From an archaeon (GTDB taxonomy: Archaea; Asgardarchaeota; Hermodarchaeia; Hermodarchaeales; Hermodarchaeaceae): a stretch of 7,860 nucleotides of DNA. The first letter of the stretch is position 1. Every line of letters begins with the position of its first letter. Shown here piece by piece: positions 1-5,902 of this stretch. The stretch lies in NCBI GenBank assembly GCA_016550425.1, contig JABXGS010000115.1:1-7860 (forward strand), written 5' to 3'. Below the pieces are notes generated by a model. The model had not been told where the DNA came from, searched no databases, and worked only from the letters and a program-made list of their open reading frames with translations. Both the position numbers and the translations under genes were made by a program.

Positions 1-272
1 AAAACGAAATCGTAATACTTGACATCTACACAGTGTGGTGTGGTCCCTGTAAGATGCAGACACCTATATTGGAGAGTTTGGAAAAGGAGTTGGATAAGAG
101 TCGTGTAGCGATCGCGAAGATTGATGCGGATCAAGCGCCAGAGACGTCGATGCGCTTTCAGATTCGAGCGATTCCGACATTGATTTTGTTTAAGGATGGA
201 AAACCGATTCAGACACATATCGGTGTTTGGCCTCGGGAAGAGATTGAGAAAGAGCTTGCTGAGATTCTTTAG
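1..272 (+). CDS. Thioredoxin, 5' end cut off by window edge
   Basis: This is the C-terminal part of a thioredoxin-fold disulfide reductase, a cytoplasmic protein that reduces protein disulfides using a redox-active Cys pair. The reading frame is open to the left edge (first full codon at base 3), so the true start is outside the window; the GTG at 33 falls immediately before the active site and cannot be the start. Directly visible are the classical WCGPC active site (bases 36-50) after a hydrophobic beta strand, the DADQAPE segment typical of the family, and the AIPT motif carrying the cis-proline opposite the active site, followed by the LILFKDG strand-turn. The end, a short amphipathic helix finishing ELAEIL, matches a complete thioredoxin C-terminus, so about 15-25 N-terminal residues are missing. 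The partner reductase is not in the window. The assignment to the family is firm; the physiological substrate is unknown. Confidence 0.93.
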   Translation, partial: NEIVILDIYTVWCGPCKMQTPILESLEKELDKSRVAIAKIDADQAPETSMRFQIRAIPTLILFKDGKPIQTHIGVWPREEIEKELAEIL

Positions 273-417
273 TGAAAGATCTAAGGCGCGAATATTTTGC
301 CTCTGATCCGATTTTAGTTTCTCTTGATTCTTTGCTATGTGGTCTTTAGGACTTGCCCAAACTCTTAAACACGGTTCTATCCTAGGAGTGCATGGTTACT
401 GTGCCTGGGGTGTTTAT

Positions 418-804
418 GTGACGGTTGATGCAGATCGTTTGATGGCGGATGTAGAGAAAGTGTTGGAGACATTTGATGAGCGGGCAGGGGGAGTTATTGC
501 AGTTGTGTTGCTAATGAAGACCGGGTTACCGGTAACGGCACGAATTCGGGCGCATGTAGATGAAACCTTTCTCTCGGCGAGTTTGGCTACTCTCCTCAAC
601 GTGTCGGTGGACTTGTCAGACAAGCTGTTTACACTGACCCCTGCTCGATTAATCTTGGATACTGAGGGTGGGAGTTTAATCCTGCGAGGGGTGAATGATG
701 ATATGGTCTTTGTGGCCGTATTCAAACGGCAGCATCTGGGAGCAATACTAATTTTGGTTGAGCAGGCAGCAAAACAGCTTCAGCAGTTATTTAAGTCAAC
801 CTAA
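418..804 (+). CDS. Roadblock/LC7-domain protein
   Basis: This is a small single-domain protein of the Roadblock/LC7 superfamily, whose members dimerise and often act with small GTPases (MglB with MglA, Ragulator with Rag). The fold order is visible: an N-terminal helix (about residues 6-22), the strand pair GVIAVVLLMKTGLPV, a central helix, strands around LILDTEGGSLIL and MVFVAVF, then the hallmark LGAILILVEQAAKQL closing helix. The frame also opens at an ATG at 337, giving 155 residues. I prefer GTG 418 (128 residues) because the fold starts only a few residues later, a GGGGTG purine block lies 5 bases upstream, and the extra 27 residues (rich in His, Cys and Trp) look non-coding. It follows the thioredoxin gene on the same strand and converges on the next gene. 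No GTPase gene is in view, so its partner is unknown. Free-standing Roadblock genes are especially abundant in Asgard archaea (established knowledge). The start is uncertain. Confidence 0.8.
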   Translation: MTVDADRLMADVEKVLETFDERAGGVIAVVLLMKTGLPVTARIRAHVDETFLSASLATLLNVSVDLSDKLFTLTPARLILDTEGGSLILRGVNDDMVFVAVFKRQHLGAILILVEQAAKQLQQLFKST

Positions 805-810
805 TATGCT

Positions 811-834
811 TTCAGGGTGTGAACGTCGCCTGAA
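811..834. repeat. Inverted repeat between converging genes
   Basis: The arms TTCAGG (811-816) and CCTGAA (829-834) are a perfect 6-base inverted repeat around a 12-base loop. They lie in the 44-base gap between the converging Roadblock gene and the Pro/Glu-rich gene. A hairpin could form in both transcripts and might mark the two 3' ends. No T-run follows on either strand, and archaeal termination depends mainly on T-rich tracts, so a terminator role is only a guess. Confidence 0.3.
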
Positions 835-848
835 CGGGAGTGTATGAT

Positions 849-1550
849 TTAGAAGAAGAAGGTTCGCCGTTTAGGTTCTTCTTCTTCACCCTCTTGGGAT
901 TCCTCAGCCGCAGGTTCAGCAGGAGCTGGTTCAGGTGCTGGTTCTACGGGAGCTGGAGCAACCGGTTCAGCAGGAGTTTCGAATTCGGGTGCAGGTTCGA
1001 AGGTTGGTTCTGCTGGAAGCTCTGGTTCAGGAGCAGGTTCTGTTTCACCAAAATCGAATGTTGGTGGTTCCGCTGGGGCTTCGGATTCTTCAGCAGGAAA
1101 GACTGGAAGCTCTGGTTCCGGTTCAGGAGCAGCTACTGGTGGTGCCTCAATAGGCGCCGGTTCTGGAACCGGCTCGGGGACTGCTTCAGGCTCAGGAACA
1201 GGAGGGACGGGTGGTGGAATCTCTTCAGGCTCTGGTTCAGGCATCGGTTCTGGAATCGGCTCGGATTCAACAACCGGCTCAGGGGCTGGTTCTGGAGCTG
1301 TTTCAATCTCTTGGAGGCCTGGCAGCATTTCTTCAACAGCTGCTTCATCTTCTCCAAACGTGACACCCAAAATCTCTTTCAAGCAGGGGGCACACTTTTG
1401 ACGAACAGCTTCAAGAGCTTCACTAACAAAGGTTTCGATTGTGCGATCCTCGTTTGGGTTCTTTTCTTTCCAAAAGAGAAACGTTTGAGCCATACGTAAT
1501 GCGTCTCGTACGCCGTTCCAGTACATTTGACCAAATTCTTCCTGTGACAT
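849..1550 (-). CDS. Unrecognised protein with long acidic Pro/Glu-rich tail
   Basis: I do not recognise this protein. With the ATG at 1550 it has 233 residues. Residues 1-80 look like a compact, mostly helical domain with aromatics near the start (GQMYWNG, FLFWKEK) and one Cys pair (CAPC, Cys53 and Cys56). From about residue 84 the sequence is low-complexity, made of Pro, Glu, Ala and Val with about a dozen PEP units. No Lys or Arg occurs between Lys58 and Lys227, a run of 168 residues. The end is an acidic block, then KRR and a terminal TFFF. There is no signal peptide or transmembrane segment, so it is probably cytoplasmic with a disordered, strongly negative tail. The frame can open at GTG 1595 (248 residues), but ATG 1550 has AGGTG 10 bases upstream and lies downstream of the predicted transcription start. 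It diverges from glyS and converges on the Roadblock gene. The tail could be a spacer or binding platform, and nothing shows a function. Confidence 0.72.
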   Translation of the reverse strand: MSQEEFGQMYWNGVRDALRMAQTFLFWKEKNPNEDRTIETFVSEALEAVRQKCAPCLKEILGVTFGEDEAAVEEMLPGLQEIETAPEPAPEPVVESEPIPEPMPEPEPEEIPPPVPPVPEPEAVPEPVPEPAPIEAPPVAAPEPEPELPVFPAEESEAPAEPPTFDFGETEPAPEPELPAEPTFEPAPEFETPAEPVAPAPVEPAPEPAPAEPAAEESQEGEEEEPKRRTFFF

Positions 1551-1560
1551 TTCGGAGTTA

Positions 1561-1569
1561 CACCTTTCC
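1561..1569 (-). promoter_or_regulatory. Shine-Dalgarno site for the Pro/Glu-rich gene
   Basis: On the minus strand this reads GGAAAGGTG. Its AGGTG matches the core complementary to the 16S rRNA 3' end and ends 10 bases before the ATG at 1550. It favours that start over the upstream in-frame GTG at 1595. Confidence 0.55.
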
Positions 1570-1580
1570 CACAGATAATC

Positions 1581-1600
1581 AAACGTGTTAAACACGCTTT
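1581..1600. promoter_or_regulatory. Palindrome at predicted transcription start, possible operator
   Basis: A perfect palindrome CGTGTT-A-AACACG occupies 1584-1596. It extends outwards to AAA on the left and TTT on the right with a single unpaired C at 1597. It lies 8-28 bases downstream of a TATA-like box read on the minus strand, that is, over the expected transcription start of the Pro/Glu-rich gene. This is where an archaeal repressor dimer would block RNA polymerase. A six-base-arm palindrome can arise by chance in a window this size, so position is the main argument. Confidence 0.35.
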
Positions 1601-1607
1601 ACTGAGC

Positions 1608-1616
1608 GATAAATAA
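1608..1616 (-). promoter_or_regulatory. Putative TATA box for the Pro/Glu-rich gene
   Basis: The minus strand reads TTATTTATC here. A start about 25 bases downstream would fall near 1587, leaving a leader of roughly 37 bases that contains the AGGTG ribosome site before ATG 1550. A second A/T-rich candidate (TTTTAAG, 1640-1634) would give a longer leader. The call rests on spacing and composition only. Confidence 0.35.
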
Positions 1617-1710
1617 CCACTCCCACATATTGCTTAAAATGTTTCGACCCACAGTTGTCCCCTTTGCCGGTTTTCAGAAAGGAATAAAGTTGAAAATCAA
1701 CGTAGCAGGC

Positions 1711-1717
1711 TTTAATA
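1711..1717 (+). promoter_or_regulatory. Putative TATA box for glyS
   Basis: TTTAATA lies about 25 bases before 1739, so transcription would begin roughly 12 bases ahead of the ATG at 1751. A very short leader, or a leaderless transcript starting at the GTG at 1736, is common for archaeal genes. No good Shine-Dalgarno sequence precedes ATG 1751, which fits. The stretch between this box and the opposing promoter (1617-1710) shows no gene. Confidence 0.4.
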
Positions 1718-1750
1718 GGGTGCACTCTTCCTTGTGTGTGTGGGTTTTCA

Positions 1751-3241
1751 ATGCCGAAATCACTTCTTGAAGAAGTAATGACTATTTCGTTACGCCGTGG
1801 TATTCTATATCCTAGTGCCGAAATCTACGGAGGGCTCGCTGGATTTTACGATTTTGGTCCCATAGGCACTCGAATCCGAAACCAACTTATCAAGCTGTGG
1901 CGAGATCGGTTCGTTGAAAGTCGAGACTATGTATTTGAAGTAAGTGGTAATACCATTCTACCCAGCTTGGTATTCAAAGCTTCAGGGCATTTAGATCATT
2001 TTACTGACCCATCAGCTGAGTGCTCCAAGGGGCACGTTTCCCGCATTGACCAGTTAATCGAAGAGCGGTTGAAAATCCCCGCAGAAGGTAAATCCAACAA
2101 GGAATTGCAAGCCATTGTGCAAGAAAAGAAATTACGTTGCCCGGTTTGTGGAGAACCGTTACGTGAAGTCAAAAGCTTCGGATTGATGTTTGGAACAAAT
2201 GTGGGTGGTGAACGCCGTCAAGCATTCCTTCGACCTGAAACCGCTCAGAATATTTTTCTTGGTTTCAAGCGCATCCAAACAGCCATGCGTGCCAAGTTAC
2301 CTTTTGGCATTGCACAAATCGGGCGCTCATATCGAAATGAGATTTCTCCACGTCAAAGCATAGTTCGGGTTCGCGAATTTGGTCAAATGGAAATCGAATA
2401 CTTCATTGATCCTCAGGCTTTGGATGATTGTCCATTAATTGAAGATGTCGCAGGAGTATCCTTAAACTTCGTTACTCGTGAAGAACAAGAAAAGGCTGCT
2501 AAAAAGGGAAGTACTGAGTATAAATCAGTTCAATTGAGTGTGCAAGAAGCCTTTGAAAAAAAATACGTCCCAAACCAATGGATGGCGGCAACCTTGGGTG
2601 AAGAAGTGGAATTCTTTAAGCTCTTGGGAATTCCTGACAATGCGTTGCGGTTTCGGCATATGCGAAAAGAAGAAACACCACACTATAGTGGAGGGAATTT
2701 CGATCTCGAGGTCCAATTTAGTTTTGGATGGAAGGAAGTAATTGGCAATGCCTATCGGCGAGATCACGACCTCAAATCACATATGAATGGAAGTCAAAAG
2801 GATCTAAGTATCGATGTTGAGGGTCGAAAGGTAATCCCCCATGTTATTGAACCTTCATTCGGTGTAGATCGAGTTATCTATGCCATTTTAGAACATGCTT
2901 ACCGACCTAAAGATAAAGCACGTGGATGGAGCTGGTTCCAATTTCCAAACGCGCTTGCACCGTACCAAGCCGTAATATTACCTCTCTTGAATCGATCCAA
3001 GATTGAAGAGAAAGCAACCACACTTTATAATGTCTGTAAGTCCCAGGGTCTGGCAGTTCAATATGATGCCAGTGGACGTATAGGCCGTCGGTATGCAAGA
3101 GCAGATGAAATTGGAATACCGAAAGCAGTAACGATTGATCCTCAAAGTCTAGAGGATCAAACTGCAACGATTCGGGACCGTGATACTGGGGATCAAACCC
3201 GTCACCTAATTAGTGAAATACCTAATCTCCTGAATTGTTAA
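1751..3241 (+). CDS. glyS: Glycyl-tRNA synthetase, alpha2 archaeal/eukaryotic type
   Basis: This cytoplasmic class IIa enzyme activates glycine with ATP and attaches it to tRNA(Gly). With ATG 1751 it has 496 residues. The N-terminus carries RRGILYPSAEIYGG then GFYDFGP (residues 15-37), the hallmark opening of alpha2 GlyRS. RPETAQ (161-166) is the glycine/ATP-pocket signature. Motif 2 covers roughly 192-218 (RSYRNE, then REFGQMEIEYF). Motif 3 is EPSFGVDR (367-374). From about 403 (APYQAVILPL) to the end is the HGTP anticodon-binding domain. A zinc-ribbon-like insertion has CPVC at 130-133, but the partner pair reads CSKGH (Cys91, His95) rather than CxxC. The frame extends to GTG 1736, adding five residues. 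I chose the ATG because it gives the usual distance to the RRG motif. The length is slightly short for the archaeal family, which I recall as often above 550. It is transcribed alone, divergent from the Pro/Glu-rich gene. Identity is secure. Confidence 0.96.
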   Translation: MPKSLLEEVMTISLRRGILYPSAEIYGGLAGFYDFGPIGTRIRNQLIKLWRDRFVESRDYVFEVSGNTILPSLVFKASGHLDHFTDPSAECSKGHVSRIDQLIEERLKIPAEGKSNKELQAIVQEKKLRCPVCGEPLREVKSFGLMFGTNVGGERRQAFLRPETAQNIFLGFKRIQTAMRAKLPFGIAQIGRSYRNEISPRQSIVRVREFGQMEIEYFIDPQALDDCPLIEDVAGVSLNFVTREEQEKAAKKGSTEYKSVQLSVQEAFEKKYVPNQWMAATLGEEVEFFKLLGIPDNALRFRHMRKEETPHYSGGNFDLEVQFSFGWKEVIGNAYRRDHDLKSHMNGSQKDLSIDVEGRKVIPHVIEPSFGVDRVIYAILEHAYRPKDKARGWSWFQFPNALAPYQAVILPLLNRSKIEEKATTLYNVCKSQGLAVQYDASGRIGRRYARADEIGIPKAVTIDPQSLEDQTATIRDRDTGDQTRHLISEIPNLLNC

Positions 3242-3259
3242 AGGTTCTACCCCCCTCAA

Positions 3260-3293
3260 TTTCTTAATTTGCTTTTCACAGCCTACCTTTTTT
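3260..3293 (+). terminator. T-rich tract after glyS, probable terminator
   Basis: Downstream of the glyS stop there are several T-rich clusters (TTTCTTAATTT, CTTTTC) ending in six consecutive T at 3288-3293. No hairpin is evident. Archaeal RNA polymerase terminates at such U-rich stretches, so this is a reasonable 3' end for glyS. The remaining bases up to 3350 hold no gene that I can see. Confidence 0.45.
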
Positions 3294-3350
3294 CAGGTTT
3301 AGAGCCCTTTCAATAGTATCCTTTGATTCATTTCCAAGTAAACAGGCTAG

Positions 3351-3355
3351 GGTGA
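3351..3355 (+). promoter_or_regulatory. Shine-Dalgarno site for the VIT-like gene
   Basis: GGTGA, preceded by AGG and located 5 bases before ATG 3361, matches the anti-Shine-Dalgarno core. It decides for ATG 3361 against the in-frame GTG at 3352, which lies inside the site itself. Confidence 0.6.
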
Positions 3356-3360
3356 CAATA

Positions 3361-3975
3361 ATGGCAAAGACAATGGGACGTATAGAATGCTGGAAAATGT
3401 ATTGGCGAATGACGGAACTCGGTTCACTCACTCGTCGCTATATCGTGATTGGTGCATTTGATGGGGCTTTAACCATTGTAGCCATTGTACTGGGTGCCCT
3501 TGCCGCTGTTGTCTTTTTTGGCAATATTATTAGCCCCTTTGATGTTCGGCTTCTAGTAAACGCTAGTGTAGCCGCAGCAATTGGGTTAGCAATCTCTAGT
3601 GGATGGGGGGCTTATGAAGCTGAACGCGTGGAAAGAAAATTAGAAATTCACCAACTCGAAATACAAATGCAACGCCCAATGGATGGCTGTTTAGTGAATT
3701 CTGCAGTGCGGTTCGCCACGATTTGGGCTTCGTTTATTCATGGCTTTGCACCACTTCCAGCAGCAATTCTTCCTCTCATCCCTCTCATGATTTTACCCGC
3801 TAATTTTCTCGTTGCAGCTGCTTTCTCTGTATCTATTACAATGATTTTCCTGTTTATTCTAGGTGTTTGGATGGGGCGAATAGCTAATTCAAATATGATA
3901 GTAGGGGGATTACGAATGGTGTTGGCAGGGGTTGTTACTGGTCTTATCTTAGTGGTTTTAGCTGCCATTTACTAA
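3361..3975 (+). CDS. VIT1/CCC1-family membrane protein (TIGR00267-like)
   Basis: This 204-residue integral membrane protein belongs to the VIT1/CCC1 family, whose characterised members move Fe2+ or Mn2+ across membranes in exchange for protons. The family signature is in helix 1: RRYIVIGAFDGALTIVAIVLG (about residues 25-45), with the Asp at 34 where the family has its conserved transport Asp. Five hydrophobic segments can be read, at about 28-52, 63-84, 118-142, 148-170 and 180-203. Between helices 2 and 3 lies a charged cytosolic linker rich in Glu (GAYEAERVERKLE). It is shorter than the metal-binding domain of plant VIT1, so metal transport is not demonstrated. The SS-GWGAY stretch at the end of helix 2 replaces the usual GEY-type motif. 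The start at ATG 3361 is set by GGTGA just upstream. It follows glyS on the same strand, probably with its own promoter, and converges on gatE 19 bases away. Confidence 0.82.
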   Translation: MAKTMGRIECWKMYWRMTELGSLTRRYIVIGAFDGALTIVAIVLGALAAVVFFGNIISPFDVRLLVNASVAAAIGLAISSGWGAYEAERVERKLEIHQLEIQMQRPMDGCLVNSAVRFATIWASFIHGFAPLPAAILPLIPLMILPANFLVAAAFSVSITMIFLFILGVWMGRIANSNMIVGGLRMVLAGVVTGLILVVLAAIY

Positions 3976-3994
3976 GAAACACTACATATCTGCA

Positions 3995-5902
3995 TTAGTT
4001 CATAAGATGCGCTTTTACTGCATTTTGTAATAATTCATTTACCAGTTTTCCATCAGCCCGCCCTCTTACTTCCTTCATCACTATACCCATGAGTGGGCCA
4101 ATAGCTCTTTCTCCACGCTCAGTAACCATCGAAGCATTTGCTTCAACAATCTTATCAATAATTGACTTAAGCTCTTTTCGGGAGATCACACCTAAACCGA
4201 GATCGGTGATGGCATCATCCACTGATTTCTCTTGATTTTTCGCTAACCATGTCAGAAGCTCTTCAATGGCTTCCTTGGCAAATTTTTCCTCTGCTAGTCG
4301 ATCAAATAAAAGCAGGATCTGTTTTTCAGATATGTCATCAACTGCCAAGCCTTCTCGTTCGAGATTCCGCCATGTTGTTTCAAGAGCTGAAGCAGCTGTG
4401 ACGGCTAAAGACGGATGTTTGTTGGTGATTTGCTCAAAAAGGTCAATTCGGAGAGAACGAATCATAATTCCTGCTAACTCATCGCTAAGCTGATACTCGT
4501 CCCGGAATTTCTGCAATTTTTCCTCTGGCAACTCAGGTAAGCCTGCACGAATACGAGCAAGCCGTTCAGTGGTCACTACAACAGGTGCCACATCCGTTTC
4601 TGGATACATGCGAGCCGCACCAGGTCTTGGTCGGGAGTAATGCGTTGTACCATTCTCTATTGGACCTCGAGTTTCTGCTGGTACACCTTTCAGTGCTTCT
4701 TTTGCTCGTTCAGCAACTGCTTTGAGTGCTTCCATAGACGCGGATTCCGATGCAGCAACAATGATAACAGCATCTTTCGTTTCGGCTTTGATATTACTCC
4801 GTAATTGTGATACTTCTTCGGCGGTAATTCCATAATTAGGGAGTTCATCGGTATGGAATAGTCCTTGAACTCCGCCCCAGAATTTCGCATAATCCGCAAA
4901 CTCACTTCCTAGTCGACGACCAGGCTGTATCTCCCGCCCAACAAACCCGGTGAATCCTGGAAGCACCAAGGCATAAACACCTTCATTTCGTTTAAGTGCT
5001 GCCTTGATAACTTTGCTTTTACTCTGCCGAAATAGCTCCGAGACATCATGAATGTCTTTCTTTATTTGGCTGGGACGGATGCCTTTTTGCTTCAATTCGT
5101 CACGCAATTTAAGGAGTTCAATCTGTCGTTGAACCTCAAATTGGACCACTTGACCAATGAGATTCAGTTTTTGAACTCCCTTTATTTCTATAATGGCTCC
5201 CCCTTCGATTGATACATTAATATCTTGGCGAATTGTTCCCAAACCCCGTTTGACTTTTCCAGTGACTCTGAAGATTTGTCCGATACGAAGAGCCGTATCT
5301 AAAACCTGTTGGGGCGTTTTCATTACAGGTGCGGTCGCAACCTCAATGAGCGGAATTCCCAAACGGTCAAGACGCCAATAGGTTCGAAATCCTTCGTCTC
5401 GGATTTTTCTTGCCGCATCTTCTTCTACGCCAATGGTTTGGATTGGCACAGTCAATCCATTTACATTAATTAATCCACCAAAAGCGACGACGACGCTTCG
5501 TTGGAAACCTGTTGTGTTAGAGCCATCAATGACTAGCTTACGCATAACCTGAATCTCATCTACAGGTTGTGCTTTCATTAGTAGCGAAATTTCTAAGGCG
5601 AAATCTACCGCTTCTTCATCTAGAAGGTGGGGTGGTTCTTCATCCTGTTCCACTAAACAGACACTATCATCATAGTTTTCATAAATGTGAACTCGACCTT
5701 TCTGGAATTCAAACAGCGCAGCAGGATCTACCTCACCAAGTTCACTCTGAGTTGGACGCAAGCGACGGAGAAAAGTGAAATCGGGGTCATCTTCTCGGAT
5801 TGTGGTAGGACAATTACAGAATAATTTAGTTTTTGTATCCAACTGCTGATGAACCTCAATACCAATGAGAGCTCCCACTTTCTCGAAATCTATGGGAGTC
5901 AT
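3995..5902 (-). CDS. gatE: Glu-tRNA(Gln) amidotransferase subunit E
   Basis: GatE is the tRNA-binding and kinase/transamidase subunit of the archaeal GatDE enzyme. It phosphorylates the glutamyl moiety of mischarged Glu-tRNA(Gln) and replaces it with ammonia delivered from GatD. The 635-residue product has the family's full length and domain order. The GatB-type catalytic core comes first, with GIEVHQQLDTKTKLFC (14-29), then LGIPLIEVAT (181-190) and GTIRQDINVSIEGG (222-235). An AspRS-like GAD insertion covers about 285-405, which distinguishes GatE from bacterial GatB. RMYPETDVAPV (431-441) follows, then a helical GatB/YqeY tail from about 490 carrying MGIVMKEVRGRADGKLV (605-621). The ATG overlaps the gatD stop as ATGA, so the two subunits are probably translationally coupled. 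Nothing is truncated. This pair implies that the organism makes Gln-tRNA(Gln) by transamidation. Confidence 0.97.
   Translation of the reverse strand: MTPIDFEKVGALIGIEVHQQLDTKTKLFCNCPTTIREDDPDFTFLRRLRPTQSELGEVDPAALFEFQKGRVHIYENYDDSVCLVEQDEEPPHLLDEEAVDFALEISLLMKAQPVDEIQVMRKLVIDGSNTTGFQRSVVVAFGGLINVNGLTVPIQTIGVEEDAARKIRDEGFRTYWRLDRLGIPLIEVATAPVMKTPQQVLDTALRIGQIFRVTGKVKRGLGTIRQDINVSIEGGAIIEIKGVQKLNLIGQVVQFEVQRQIELLKLRDELKQKGIRPSQIKKDIHDVSELFRQSKSKVIKAALKRNEGVYALVLPGFTGFVGREIQPGRRLGSEFADYAKFWGGVQGLFHTDELPNYGITAEEVSQLRSNIKAETKDAVIIVAASESASMEALKAVAERAKEALKGVPAETRGPIENGTTHYSRPRPGAARMYPETDVAPVVVTTERLARIRAGLPELPEEKLQKFRDEYQLSDELAGIMIRSLRIDLFEQITNKHPSLAVTAASALETTWRNLEREGLAVDDISEKQILLLFDRLAEEKFAKEAIEELLTWLAKNQEKSVDDAITDLGLGVISRKELKSIIDKIVEANASMVTERGERAIGPLMGIVMKEVRGRADGKLVNELLQNAVKAHLMN

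Noticed and set aside
337..417. N-terminal extension of the Roadblock protein from ATG 337
   Set aside because: The added 27 residues do not resemble any part of the fold, no ribosome site precedes ATG 337, and the stretch holds the motif shared with the gatD upstream region. I keep it as an alternative rather than the main call.
900..1300. Repeated GGTTCTGG / GGTTCAGG units that look like a repeat array
   Set aside because: Unit spacing is irregular and there are no unique spacers. The repeats follow from the codons for PEP and APEP units in the minus-strand protein, so this is not a CRISPR array or a tandem satellite.
840..1499. A 219-codon plus-strand open frame opposite the Pro/Glu-rich gene
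   Set aside because: Its product is an implausible run of Trp, Phe, Arg and Ser that simply mirrors the Pro/Glu codons of the other strand, and no ribosome site precedes it. The minus-strand frame has a sensible head domain and promoter.
1593..1595. GTG as start of the Pro/Glu-rich protein (248 residues)
   Set aside because: It lies within the palindrome and at or above the predicted transcription start, with no ribosome site upstream. ATG 1550 has AGGTG at a good distance.
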